DNA of 24,033 bases from Bisporella sp. PMI_857 (taxonomy: Eukaryota > Ascomycota > Leotiomycetes > Helotiales > Helotiaceae): contig JAJSPD010000198.1 of assembly GCA_021307315.1 (NCBI GenBank), forward strand, positions 1 to 24,033. Direction: 5' to 3'. The position numbers and the translations under genes were made by a program. Positions 1 to 11,748 of this stretch are shown one piece after another. A model generated the notes under the pieces. That model saw only the letters and a program-made list of their open reading frames with translations, did no database searches and was not told where the DNA came from. Numbering within the stretch: the stretch's first letter is position 1; each line of letters opens with the position of its first letter.

Positions 1-125
1 TGTTCTTCCGTCGATTCAATGGCGTGAGACTAGCACCCGAGACAGCGGCACAGGAACTAGAATTCGAGAATTTTTTCCTAGTGAAGCCCAAGGCATCGGC
101 ATGCTTTGTTATAGTTGATTCATGA
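1..125 (+). CDS. 3' end of a probable cytochrome P450 (partial, runs off left edge)
   Basis: An open frame enters from the left edge (first full codon at 3) and ends at TGA 123-125, giving 40 residues that begin FFRRFNGVRLAPETAAQ and end in FFLVKPKASACFVIVDS. The order 'F.RRF..V.L...T......ENFFLVKPK' resembles the C-terminal tail of fungal microsomal P450s, after the heme loop, where a short strand and a 'FF..PK' segment precede the last beta strands. The heme-binding loop itself would lie outside the window, so this rests on tail similarity only. The gene converges on the - strand gene ending at 207. If real, it is a second oxidase near the cluster. No better assignment is seen. Confidence 0.4.
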   Translation, partial: FFRRFNGVRLAPETAAQELEFENFFLVKPKASACFVIVDS

Positions 126-206
126 TGAGAAATTAAAGGAAATAGTTTGTCTGACGTCTAATAGAGAATCTCTTGTGTTCTACTCTATCTAAATGTTGAT
201 TCTATT

Positions 207-1758
207 TTATCTGATAGTGTTTCCACCACATAATGCTTGCAGTCGCTCCAAGATGTGATCAGTGTTATGGCTGCCATGGTCATTATTATGAAGCAAGCAT
301 CCCATAATCGGATTCAGAAGTCGAAGAAAGCTTATAGTATCGCGATGGTTGGCAAAGCAATCATAGGCGACTAACTGCAAATCATTTAATGTCACAGTGG
401 TATCTCTTCTACGGGTTTTGTTAGTTATATTGACTAAGGAGTTAGTTGAGAAACGTACACCAACTTTGCAAGTTGTGGACTGCAAAGAAATAAAATACTT
501 GGCCCTAGACTAGCTACCAGAATTGACCACCGCTTGCCATAGCGTTTCTCGTCATGAAACTTTGTTCGAAGCTCAGATTTTTGTTGACTCCCAAACATAT
601 CCCAGCCTGGATGCATGTTGCTGAGAATATGATCAATCATAGCACTGGCATCTCCCCTCCCGATGCTCTTAGGCTGTTTGTTTTTTTTGGGCTTTCCGGA
701 TTTCCATTCTTCTAAAGCATCCTTGTAATGTGCATTAAGAAGGACTAAAGCAGCACGCCTTCGAATCGGATCGTTATCTTTTCTCACGTCGAGTTCACAC
801 ACGCATGTGTATATGCTCTCCAAGCTCTCATAGCCGGATTTTCCTCGATAAGGATTGGAAAGTGACGATTGAGACCACAGACCGCTTTCTTTCCAGTACG
901 GGAGATTTGTTGTTGTAAATTTCAGGAAATCCTCTCTAAGATAGCTTAATAGACTAGTTTGCTCTATGCCGTTAACGTGCCGAGCAGGACAAGGCTTCTT
1001 CGAGGATCGAGCACCCTTGAGCCTAGATGGAGGGGGAGGAGTTAAGGGTTCGATATTACTTCTTCCTGTCTCGGAACATGATGGAGTAGGAAGGAGCGCA
1101 GGGGATCGCCCCTTCAAGCGTGATGCCTCGTCTAGCTCGTCATTCGGATCGCGAAAACCGATGCTAGGCAAATCAATTGTACCTAATGAAAACTCCATTT
1201 CGAAGGAATGGCTCGAAGGAGAAGCAAATCCTGGAGGACCTGTCATAGTAAAACGTCAGCGAAAGTATCTGAGTGACTGGAATAGGCAGGATAACCAAAA
1301 TGACATACTACGGAAAATGTCATCTGCCCCAGCAGCCAACTCATACTCAAGATCAAATATATCATTTGCCATTCCAAAAAGTTGAGAACTATGCATCGAG
1401 TCTATAGCATCACTCCTAGTGCCGACATTTGGCCCTCCGTCCAGCGACGTGTTTGACGCGCTCATACTCACTTGAGATCGAGCCTCTGTATCGCATCTAT
1501 ACCGACGCTCTCATTAGTGCTATGCATTGGCTGAGATGAGCTCAAATCTTACTCCATCGCCGTCTCATTTTCAAGAATCAAAATTTGGGTGTACACTGTA
1601 TTGCTACCAATGTTGACTTCACGCAGTTCAATCCGATATGGCTGCAAGCGAGCGGATAATTCATTAATTAAGTTGGCATTATTCTCACTCAGAGAAGACT
1701 TTAGGGCTTCTGCAAATTGGGCCGCATATGAGGGGGCGGGAGTTGACATGCTTAACAT
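207..1758 (-). CDS. conserved-looking fungal protein of unknown function, 4 exons, about 431 aa
   Basis: Proposed exons (- strand): 1758-1553, 1415-1309, 1239-459, 408-207; introns of 137, 69 and 50 nt begin GTAAGA, GTATGT and GTACGT. The join closes in frame (1296 nt). The N-terminal part is helical (AQFAEALKSSLSENNANLI). The middle is Ser/Pro-rich with TPPPPSRLKG, followed by basic stretches (GKPKKNKQPK). The C-terminal core has the pattern HPGWDMFG, FHDEKRYGKRW and LGPSILFLCSPQLAKL, then a helical tail. I do not recognise a named domain. The basic stretches could suit a nuclear protein, but this is a guess. The 5' end is uncertain. A donor at 1472 (GTGAGT) also splices in phase to the same acceptor with a start at ATG 1527, and ATG 1465 gives an intronless start. 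No enzyme motif is visible, so membership of the cluster is not shown. Confidence 0.6.
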
Positions 1759-2326
1759 CGGTGCCCCCAAAAACGCAACAGCTTCAAGGTGATTTAAATA
1801 CACTTATATGAGCGCTAATATAAAAAACCAGCAAGGCGCTAATCAGTAGGCTATGACAAGTGCTTAAATCATACTGCATGCTAACGAGCCAAAGAAGGAT
1901 GATTTGAGGGACAGGGGCATGAGAGAGACTCCATAACACTGGGCCCTTCGTATTTTGACACCAACTCTCTCTGATCTGCTGCCTACCCACTCATGGACTC
2001 CCTGCAAGTCGAAAGATGAACAGTACTTAAGGGTTGGCTCTTAGGATATAATTAGTGTTATGATTGATACGTTATATCTCGAAGTGAAAATATAGCCGCT
2101 CCACTACAAAGAGACACACCTTATATAAACTTAAGTCAAAGTCAAAAGGTACGGGGCGACCCTTCAGCCGTCAGCCACCGCCAATCCTTCCAGGGTTTCT
2201 CCAAACAATTCGAAAACCTGGGGATATCCCCACACCACTGAGGCTCTCAACAAGGCGAGTGACACACGACCCCCCCTTGTTCCGACCCTGGGATGTGCTG
2301 ATTATTAGTAACTGGTAGCAGAATCG
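1759..2326. other. intergenic stretch without a supported gene
   Basis: This 568-nt spacer is the upstream region of the unknown - strand gene. It contains a short TATA-like run (ttatataaac near 2121). A GC-richer patch at 2150-2300 includes a run of seven C at 2270-2276. No frame stays open across the patch, so nothing here is called as a gene. Confidence 0.5.
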
Positions 2327-2753
2327 ATAACGTATTCCACCACTAAGTGGCCCTTATCCCTAAGTGGCCCTTGCCAAGAATGAACCAAAAATCGTTATTT
2401 TTCTACTACTATATTTCAACATTTGCTTAATAAAAAGCTATGAAATTGTAATATAACATTTTCGTAAGCTATTGCTATAAACAATTTTCAATTTAATTTA
2501 ATTATTATTTATAGTTGTAGAAATATTAACAAAAACTAAAAAAAAATGCAATTTTTAGCTTTCAATTTTTATTACTTTAGTAACAACTAAAAATATTTGT
2601 ATAAAAATTTAGACACAGCTTTTAAGTTACTTAGAAAGCTTATTTACCGGTTTGTATAAGTTTTAATTAAAAAGAGGCTACAATATAACAATGCAAAAAT
2701 ATCAATTTTCAGTACACTCTTGGCATGGGCCACTTAGTGGTGGAATACGTTAT
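2327..2753. mobile_element. small inverted-repeat element (MITE-like), 427 bp
   Basis: The stretch is bounded by perfect 27-bp inverted repeats, 2327-2353 and 2727-2753, with outer sequence ATAACGTATTCCACCACTAA. The interior (about 2390-2710) is very AT-rich and has no open frame. Just inside the left repeat a 17-bp unit ending in AAGTGGCCC is duplicated (the motif recurs at 2362-2370). The following TTGCCAAGA is mirrored on the right as TCTTGGCA, so the inverted homology extends beyond 27 bp. A TA target duplication may be present as the TA inside the outer ATAACG/CGTTAT, which would fit a Tc1/mariner-type non-autonomous element. This cannot be separated from the repeat itself. It lies between the unknown gene and the GST. 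Confidence 0.75.
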
Positions 2754-3556
2754 TGTACAAAGTGGGGGGAGGGGCTTGCGTATTATACTTTGCGGATGTT
2801 CCGCCCAACAATTATGTCTTATTTGCATACGAATTAGCCAATAAGAATTTCTCGCCCCATGAGCAGTACCGAGGTGAAGGAAGAGGACGCGTTTTGTTGG
2901 CTATTCTTTGACTACTCAGCAGTATCGATTTGATGCGCCATGGAGGCACATTCGTGGCGACTCACCGCCAATTCGGACTCTGTAGCCCTTGTATAGTATG
3001 ACCTATCATGTTTTTGGCTCTCGAAAGTGTGACCGTCTAGTCATGAGCTGGCCTTTTAACAGTACACAATTGAGATTAGATCCCTGTTATTTACACTTAT
3101 AAAAGGCATAGAATGCGAGGGATATGAAAAGAAGCGCAGCGTCAAATGTTAATTCTGACCCTACAACGAGATCTTGCCGTGTGAACGTGTAATTGTTGTA
3201 ACAGCTAGCTCCAGCTGGATATGCTGATGGTTCATCAGCGGGGAAAGCGCGTTATTTATTGGAGCTTAAATGCCTGTTATATCGTCCGGCATAGTAACTT
3301 GCTGTAGATTGTATTGATTGGCTGCTGTATGACGCACTGAAGGCCGTGCTCATAGCAGGGGTTCGACCGCGTGTTCGGCAACGGGTGGCTTGCATATGGC
3401 GACAACAGTCCCCTCCGCATTCGCAGTTCAGTCATTATCCAGATGCATTTGTTGCCTTCCTCGATTCTCACTTTCTGCATTGTTCTAAATAGCTCAACGG
3501 CACATTTATGCTTTGTGCAGTAACAACGACCTGTCCATATACCTGTGATCGGTACC
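2754..3556. other. intergenic region upstream of the GST gene
   Basis: About 800 nt lie between the inverted-repeat element and the GST start. A TATA-like TATAAAAG occurs near 3097, some 450 nt before the GST ATG. Its relevance is unknown. A - strand open frame at 3277-3576 runs antisense into the GST first exon and has no recognisable features. No gene is supported here. Confidence 0.4.
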
Positions 3557-4455
3557 ATGTCATCATCCCTCATCACCCTTTACTGCAATTCCGATCCCAA
3601 CAGCTCGAAAATAAAAATAGTTCTTGAGGAACTTGGTATACCTTACGAGGTTAGAATGATAGATATTACGGCAAATGAGCACAAGGAAGAGTATGATTTG
3701 TCCTGAATGCACGCTTTTCAAGTCCCGGTTCTAAAGTGTTAACTTTATGATTAATCAAGATGGTTTCTCAAATACAACCCTAATGGGCGCATCCCTGCCG
3801 TTACGGATGGTGAACAGTGCATATTTGAGAGCGGTGCGATCATGCTATATCTGGTAGAGAAATATGATAAAGACCGGAAACTAAGTTATTCTCTGAATGA
3901 CCCAGAATATGGTCAAGAGTTGAGTTGGCTGATGTGGCAAATGGGTGGTCTAGGGCCGATGCAAGGTAGGTGCCTCATATTTGTTTATATGTTCTGTTGC
4001 TAGAGATTAATCTTTCACATCTTAATCATGATCTGTTCATATTTCAAGAAAGCTAATTAATGCACTCGTCACGATTGGTAGGGCAAGCTCACAATTTCGT
4101 GGCGTTCGCGCCCGTGCGTTCAGACTATGGAATAGAACGATACACTCAGGAGACAATGCGACTGTACTCCGTTTTAGACAAACGCTTGCAGAAGTCCCCT
4201 TTCGTGGCCGGCGAAAAATACACTATTGCCGACATCGCCAGCTTTACCTGGGCACGGATTGAGCCACAGACAGTAGGTATTGATCTAATGGAATGGCCAG
4301 CAGTAAGAAAATGGCATGACACCATTCTTCGAAGAGATGCGGTTCAGAAAGCATTGGATCTTCCGGCTACAGAAGCAGCGGATGAGCAGTTTGCACAAAT
4401 GGTTGCTGGGTTGAAGCTGAAGATGGCAGCAAGGGAGAACACGGATAAGCAATGA
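3557..4455 (+). CDS. glutathione S-transferase, Ure2-like fungal class, 3 exons, 237 aa
   Basis: Exons 3557-3690, 3760-3965 and 4082-4455; introns of 69 nt (GTATGA...CAAG) and 116 nt (GTAGGT...GTAG). The joined frame is exactly 714 nt including TGA. The N-terminal thioredoxin-fold domain (about 5-85) has ITLYCNSDPNSSKI, the LEELGIPYE helix, NPNGRIPAVTDG with the cis-Pro loop, and FESGAIMLYLVEKY with the conserved Glu-Ser of the glutathione site. The C-terminal helical domain has LSWLMWQMGGLGPMQGQAHNF, then LDKRLQKSPFVAGEKYTIAD (N-capping box) and WPAVRKWHD. The length is normal for the class. Related GSTs occur in fungal secondary-metabolite clusters and may conjugate glutathione to reactive intermediates or help in ring or ether chemistry; here that role is inferred. 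It is convergent with the PKS, 88 bp stop to stop. Confidence 0.9.
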
Positions 4456-4543
4456 ACTTCCCTTCTCAAGCTTACAGTCTATGTACATCTTTCGGGAGAA
4501 TGCTATATCCAAAAGGATAATCTAAGCTCATCCACCCACTGGT

Positions 4544-7500
4544 TTACCTGTTCAATTGGTTAGCCATCAATAAATCTAAAATATTGAGAGCACTCACGTA
4601 TGGGTCCTTCATTATGTTGAAATGATTTCCTTTAACACAGAAGACGTGAATATTTTCTTTCCCCAGTAGGATGCCCCATCCGCCGTTGCCAAAGGCAGCA
4701 GTACGATCATCTAATAGCCATGTCATGACTTTCTGGTCTTTGTCTGAGGCGACAGGTCTTGTCACAGAGGTTTGGTTGTCCACTCCGTGCTTCGCAACAT
4801 AATAAGTAGTGCGAGGTGAAAGAGATTTGTCGGGAAATGGTTTTGGAACATAGTTCTGGAGGCTCAGCAAGGTTTGAGTAACATGTAAAGAGCTCATTGG
4901 CTTGGGTGCGTCTTCGTTCGCTTTCTGGACTCCCTGGTTTTTTCCAGTGAAACGATCAATTGAATCGAGGAAATCTAGAAGCTTAAGAGGCATTGGAGGG
5001 ATGACTAGTGGACATGGCGAGTCGACGAGGTAAAGTCTATCGACAATTTGCCCGTCAAGAGTCAGTTGCAATGCAGCCTCATATGCAATTATTCCACCGA
5101 CAGAGTACCCTAAAAATGAGTAGGGACCATGAAGTTGTCGCCGCCGGACTTCAGCTACATACAAACTAGCCATTTCCGGTATACTGACAGTAAAGTCTTC
5201 AGGTGCGTTCACAAATGCACTGTTCAAACCAAAGACAGTAATATTCTGGCTGATGTTAGGCATTGATGCAAATGATGAAGCTGTTCCAAATCCGCCAGGG
5301 AAGAGGAACAATATTCCCTTCGTTGTGCCTTTCTTTCCCTGCAACATAACAGAAGTGGCTTGATGGTGAAAAGTAGTGGCTATTGGCTGCTCTGCCGCTG
5401 AGCGTACTTGATTGACATTTTCGGCGGGAGCTGCACTCTGGGATGAATGCCCTCTGGTGGATTCTGCGGATGCGGAGAGTTTCCTTGAACTCTTGATGTC
5501 ACTAGTTGCTTGGGAGCCGTGCTCGAGAAACCGAACGAACTCCCCAACTGTGTTGCACCTTTGAAATATTGTTGATGATAGATCTAGGCCAAGGGATTCT
5601 CGCAGGCGACCGAGTATCATTAATGACATCAAGGAGTCAATTCCGATGTCAGAAAATCTGACGTCTTTCCCAAGTTTCTGCTTCGTAGTACCCAACTGCT
5701 CACAAAGTATGTCAAGAACTGCGTTGACCAGTGGTGGACCCTCGAAACTTTCAATCCTCGCTACTTCGGAACATCCATCGAGTATTTTGGCAGATGATGA
5801 GGTTGTAGTGTCCCACATCTCAAAAGATGAGTTCGAATCTGAGCCTGCTCTGTATAATGCAGCACCCTGGGTATTTCTAGTTGAAAGATTGGATTCCCTT
5901 GCCATTTTAGAAGTCGGAGCCAATAGAAATTTCAGAACCTCTCGTTTCACGAACTGAAACCTGATGCCCATAGATACCCCGATGATCTCTTCATCGTCCA
6001 GGACGTATAAATCGCCACTGTACATGCTGCCCAAGCTTGGTTGCATTTTGACGTAGATGGTGTAGAATTTATTCGCTGACAATGAAGAAGCAAATTGCAT
6101 CGTTTCCCATCCGTTAGAGATATAAACTGCCTTTTTCGTGTCAATTACCTCATTAGCATTCATAACAAAGCCCGACAGCTGCGTAAGGGTGTCAATCCAG
6201 TATGGGCTGCGGTAAAAGTTTCCCATACTCTCATCAGCCTTGAATGAGACTCGCGCAACGGCTTCAAACTGTTCGCTATGAAGAAAAACTTCGTCTATTC
6301 CATGAAAATTCTCCGAATAATCTACAACAGTCGCGAAGATCTTATAAGCCATCTGTCGGTTTAACTTGTTGACGTTTTTCATATCCTTGATATGAGTGAT
6401 GCGTGAAATTACCAAGTGCTTGGATCGCCGCCATTGTTTGAGAATCTCACAGGCATCTCTCAACAGAACTGTGCATTCTGCATACAGTTTTGGTGTTGGG
6501 GCTCCGTTGCCTGTATCCGAGAAGCGAATACTGACCTTGCCGTCAGCCAGGGTAGCTGTAATCCTGATGTGCTGCTGTTCATGTCCGTCGGACAAGTCCA
6601 AGATCACGGGAGCTAGGATTTCCATATCTACAACATCCATGCTGAGATCAGTAAAGTCTGGCATCGTCTGTTCATAAAGATACTTTGCGGCTGTAAGGGC
6701 CATGTCGGCGTATACAGACTTTTCGTGTCAGCTTTCGTTCAATAGGCACTGGAAGGTAAGCTCCCTTACTGATTGGCAAAGCCCAACACCATTAATAATG
6801 TGGCCCTTGATTACCTCGCGCAAGGCACGATCGGTCAGGTTCGACTCAAATTCCGCCATCACTGTAGATGAGTTCCTGCTCTCTCGAACAAGGCGCTGGA
6901 TGGACGCCGTAGCAGGGCCTTTTTCTCTCCCGGCATCAGGTAACCTATCACCAGTATCCCCCTTATGTAGAGTCCAATCATTCTTATACTCTATCCAGTA
7001 GTTATGCTCGTCAAAAGCGTAAGCCGGAAAGTCAAGTACTGAGCGTGTTGAAGCAAGGTCTCGGTTATACTCTATCCAGTCAATCTCCAATCCACGCTTG
7101 TAGAGAAGGCTTAGGCTTGTAGAGATGACTGCCCACGAATCGTCGCCTCTTCGCATGGAGGGAGCTGTAGAATGGTTCAGAATATTTCTGATCATTCCTG
7201 AGCAGATAGGATGAGGTCCTAGCTCTAGAAACTGTAAATTCTCCCCAGCCGCGATCAAGCTCGAGCTTTTCAGAGCTGTAAGGAAGTCTACGCGCTCCCG
7301 CAGGTGCCTGCATAGATACTCGTCGTCTATTGTCTCTCCTATATGTATTTCTCTTTCGAGAAGGGGCGAAAGGAGAGGAATGGTTGCTGGAAAGAACTGG
7401 ACCCTTTTCGCAAGGCTTTTGTATGGTTGTATGATTGGTTCAAGCTGCGAAGAATGACATGCATAAGGCATATCGAGCCGGACGGATGAGATTCCCATGT

Positions 7501-10500
7501 TTGATGAGATGCTCGCTGCTAACATTATCCTTTTCACAGACCCGCTGAGTACAACATCATTAGGACCATTTATGCAAGCTATTTCTGTCTGCGTCTGGCA
7601 CACCAAGTCATCTATACTCTTGTAATTAGCTTTAAGTGCCAGCATGGCATGCGTACCTGGAGTGCAATGCTGCTCCATCATTTCCGCACGTCTACCAACC
7701 AACAAAATAGTATCGGCAGCTGTCAGAACTCCACAGCCATAAAGCGCTGCATATTCTCCAAGGCTGTGACCGATCAACCTATCTGGGACGACACCCCAAG
7801 CCCGATATAAGCGATAGAGAGCCATTTGAACACAAACTTGTCCAAGCTGTACTTGGACAGTGGAAAGTGATTTCAAATCGACCGTAGTGTCTAATAGAGG
7901 AAGAAAGGATGCTAGACCTTCAGTCTGTGCCAGACTATTGAAATGTAGGATGTCTTTGCGGAAATGGCGGGAAGTTGCAAACAGTTCCTTCCCCACTCCC
8001 GTATAAATACCACCTTGGCCGGTAAACGCAAACACAATTTTAGGCTTTTCCATAATGGCAACCTCTTCTACGCTCATTAATGCCTCTTGCAGATCATGGA
8101 TATTCGAGACAGCCGCGATAAATCGGTAAGGATAGTGAGCTCGCCTGCCCGTGGTGGTGTAAGAGAGATCTGCCAATGATGTTGCCAGATTATTCTCGAG
8201 ATACATTCGCAATCGCTCTTTATTCATTCTCAGTGAGTTTGGGGACTTTGCTGAGATTGCAATAAGATGAGTTGAGTTATGTAAAATGGAGTCGGGCATC
8301 ATTCTTCTCGGAGGCTCTTCCACCAACAAGGCTGAATTCCCTCCTGCGGCACCGAAATTGTTAATGAAAATCAGTCTTGTGCGATCTTCAGAACTCTGAA
8401 ATGATTTAACAACGCGTGGAATTTCAATTCGCCTCTTGTCTAGCTCAGGGAATTTCTGGTTGATTATTCCCTTAATGCCGATATGAGGTGGAATTTCCTG
8501 GTTTTGAAACATGAGAAGGGATTTTATCACCGCTGTGACACCCGCTCCTGCTTCGCTGTGGCCAATATTTGCTTTCAAAGATCCGACGTAGAGTGGGTTT
8601 TCTGACTTTCGACTTTTTACTGGTGCGAAAACATTACTAACCGAGCTCATTTCCGTGCTGTCGCCGATTTGTGTCCCGTTCCATGCATTTCAATATAGTC
8701 AATGTCGAGAGGATCTACTCCTGCTTGTTTCAGAACGGTCTTGTATAGATACTCTTGAGTTGGGCCATGTGGCTGAGTGATCGAGGACGCTAGAGAGGAA
8801 TGGTTGGTGGCGGATCCAAGTATAACACCAAGTACGGGGTCATTATCAGCTAACGCATCCTCTAGGCGCTTCAAAATAATGGTCCCTACTGCATCTGCGC
8901 GGCAATAGCCATCGGCAGTGTCATCAAAGGTCTTGCAAGGACCTGCCTTTGACAAAAAGTGTCCTTGGCTAAGGCCTGCATACATATCAGAGCCTGTAAT
9001 GATGTTCATTCCACCTGCAATCGCGGTATCGCAATCTCCACTCCACAGAGAATTACAAGCAACTTGGATTGCTGCTAAACTGGATGAGCATGCAGTGTCG
9101 ATAATAAAGCTTGGGCCAGAAAACTTGTAGTGGTAGTGAATTCGGCCCTATGTATTCAGTAAGTAGTATACCATTTCAGTTGTCAAGTTTACTTACTGGC
9201 CCGAAAGGTCGCAAACCGCCTGTAACATAAAATGCATCAATTTTCTGAGATGCATTGACTTCTCGATAATCATCTAAAGTTTGACCGTAAAAAGTCCCGA
9301 CTCTATGCAACATCGACGAAGGTGTCCTGTTTGGTACGAACCCAGCCATTTCGAGCGCTTCGTGAGCCGTTATCAATGCGAGCCGCTGCATAGGATCTGT
9401 TATTGAGGCTTCGTGGGGAGACATACGGAAGAACGAAGGGTCAAAGAGACCTGGTTCGTCTATAAAACAGCCATATGGGGTAGTACTGGTATTATTCGTC
9501 TTCCCACTAGGGTCAACATGGGTCGTAACATCGAAACGATCTTTAGGGATCTGTGGAGACGCACTTAGTATGTTTGGGCGTTTCTATTGGGTGAGCACAT
9601 ACTTCCTTGTGGAGATCTAAACCTTTGGCAAGCACGTCCCACAGCTCCCGAGTATCTTTCGCACCTGGAAATCTTCCTGCCATCCCAACAATTGCGATCC
9701 TAGATCTCTGAGCGACTCTAGGGTCACCATTTCCGGATTCAACGCTCACAATGCTCTCTGTTGCAGACTTTAGTGATGCCAGAACTCTTCCCCGAGAGTG
9801 TAGTCTGCTAACCAGGCTTTTACCAAACCCTAAATGACCAATAACAATCACTCGAGCTTCCGAAGTTGTCATGCCATCGACTTCATGTAGAAGGATATCC
9901 CATCGTAGAGTATCTTTCAATATCTCATTAACAACTGCTCTGAGCAGAGTGATCATGTCGGGTGCTTCGATTGGTTTTCCGGTCTTCGTTGAGAGCAAAG
10001 GCGAACGACTCTCATAGTGAGCAAGGATTTCTCTCACAGAGAAATCGTCGGCCCCAATAATCCAATCAATATCCGCGGAGTGATGAAGATGTGGCGCGTG
10101 ATAAGGGCCAAACACAGGAATGGTAACATGAGAGCATCCGGTTTCTCGAAAATTGCTCGACCTGTGGAACTTTCTCAGCATGGGTGGAGGGCCTGAGATT
10201 GTGGTCGAAGTTGGAGTTACTGCGCTAATGTAGACTCGACATGCATTGGGTGGATCCTTCGCTGCCGTCAGTTTCTTTCAATAGATGGCTGAGCAGTGTA
10301 GGCAAGCACACGAGACCTACCGTGTCGTCATGAAATGCGGCTAACACATCTGCCTCAAGCCTTCCTTGTATAACGTTCGACCAACTCTCACTGGCACTAG
10401 CTTCGACTCCGAGACTGGTAGCAACCAAGCGTGTATGGACGCCAATACGGAGAGCAATACAGACAATTTGTAAGGCAAGCGGTATTAGATCTTTGGTATG

Positions 10501-10929
10501 AGATGTGTGTGCTGTAACTGCTGCTGCTGGGAGGAGGCCGGTACACAACCCTAATACGTGGTATTTTGAAAAGTCTACATCATTTCCAACGTCGTCCATA
10601 TATCTATATTCTCAGATTAACTAGAGCTCCAATAGTGCGAATAGTTTCACCAACCCAAAAAACTCCACAAACTGGGATATGGCTGTCAGAATCGGTCTCA
10701 AAACAGGATCCTCGACCGGCCATTTTCCGAATGTTTCGAAAGGTTCTGGAGAGAGCAGTATACCTGGGAGTAAGTCTCGTTCAAGTCGAGGCAACAAATG
10801 GATCTGCCGACGAAGAGCAGTATCGACTTGACTTAAGAATTGCTGTACAACGTGCGGGTTTAAGAATTTAGGATTCCGGATTGCCTCAAATGTTTCACTT
10901 GATTGATCCCCAAAAATGAGGAAGTTCAT
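4544..10929 (-). CDS. non-reducing polyketide synthase SAT-KS-AT-PT-ACP-TE, with one frameshift in KS
   Basis: Proposed exons (- strand): 10929-10655, 10603-10321, 10256-9603, 9550-9197, 9147-6770, 6718-4544; five introns of 49-64 nt. It is a multidomain cytosolic enzyme that builds an aromatic polyketide from acyl and malonyl units. Residue positions below count one missing base and a total of about 2039 aa. SAT: GLCTG with Cys about 112, and PYHAPHL with His about 239. KS: starts [21 protein letters not shown] Cys 542, MHGTG His 677, [11 protein letters not shown]is 719. AT: GHSLGEY Ser 984. [12 protein letters not shown]is 1305 and [12 protein letters not shown]sp 1491. Single [11 protein letters not shown] Ser 1677. 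TE: GYSVGG Ser 1854, Asp about 1881, GNHF His 2014. Exon 5 is 2378 nt, one short of the needed phase: HGTG is followed by [12 protein letters not shown] instead of TQIGDS at 8674-8677. Start ATG 10929 precedes NFLIFGDQ, the usual SAT start. TE sub-type (Claisen versus hydrolytic) and product are not determined. Confidence 0.92.
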
Positions 10930-11649
10930 CTCGTCCGGCCACAACCAATGTTCTGTAGTATCAAGCGATTGGACAAGGGGATAGCACACGCGATGTGCTG
11001 AAACTAGTGGCGGAGGTGCGAATCCTTGATTGATTGAACTGCAATGGTGTAATTCTTCTAGAATATGGCGATATTTTTTCCTCGGGTAAAACCTGTACTT
11101 ATACTACTCCTCCTGCCCTTCCTAGCTGCTTAAGCACCTCCTCTACCTATTTCATGAAACATCATGTAGTTGCAGGATAGAGAGTCTCATCAAACTTGGC
11201 AAATAAAATTTTCATTCCGGCTACGGAGCAATTGTAAATTTTAGGTATATATTCCTTACTCATCCTGCTAGCTTTATAGATCCCAAGTCTTCAGAAGTAT
11301 TTGGCGACACCAATATTCCACGATGCCCTATGAAGAGTAATATGTTGATTGCATGAGAGAAATCTTTGCACTTCAAGATATATATTCTAAATCACAGATT
11401 GCTCATGAAATACTTCAAACGAGACTATTTTGGTCGGTGAGAGGATTTACTACGTCTTCAACGTGGCTGAAGATGTCGGCTCTCGGAGCCATGGGAAAGT
11501 TATGCTATGAATGAAGAAAACATTCTTAAGTTTCTCTCTAAGCTCAATATCAGCCTACCAAGACTCGCTATCCCAATTTTGAAGAGCTTCAACTGTCTGA
11601 GACGCAATATCTGGTGGAGAACATATGTCACCATAGAATTACTGCGCGC

Positions 11650-11700
<51 letters not shown>

Positions 11701-11748
11701 TGCGTCCCTGCGGGTATGTCGCCTCTCGTATTTGTCAGGCGTAATAAT
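10930..11748. promoter_or_regulatory. PKS upstream region (PKS promoter; 3' flank of kynureninase)
   Basis: This 819-nt spacer lies between the PKS ATG and the kynureninase stop; both genes run leftwards, so it must carry the PKS promoter. No reading frame in it is convincing. A CGG-CTA-CGG direct repeat near 11218-11226 and TCCTCGGG near 11078 are of the kind bound by Zn2Cys6 factors. Such short motifs are expected by chance, so I do not call an operator. Confidence 0.4.
11650..11701. repeat. (TTAT)13 microsatellite
   Basis: Thirteen uninterrupted copies of the tetranucleotide TTAT (52 nt) end 47 nt beyond the kynureninase stop codon, in its 3' flank. The array is perfect, so it is probably young or length-variable. 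It creates a spurious open frame on the + strand. Confidence 0.97.

Noticed and set aside
2164..2326. A - strand coding-like patch (VWGYPQVFELFGETLEGLAV)
   Set aside because: The frame is broken at the run of seven C (2270-2276 on +), has a stop right after the patch, and no homologue comes to mind; possible remnant only.
3277..3576. 99-codon frame on - antisense to the GST start
   Set aside because: Overlaps the well-supported GST first exon and shows no family pattern.
11218..11226. CGG-N3-CGG as a Zn2Cys6 operator
   Set aside because: Too short to be significant and not seen repeated before the other cluster genes.
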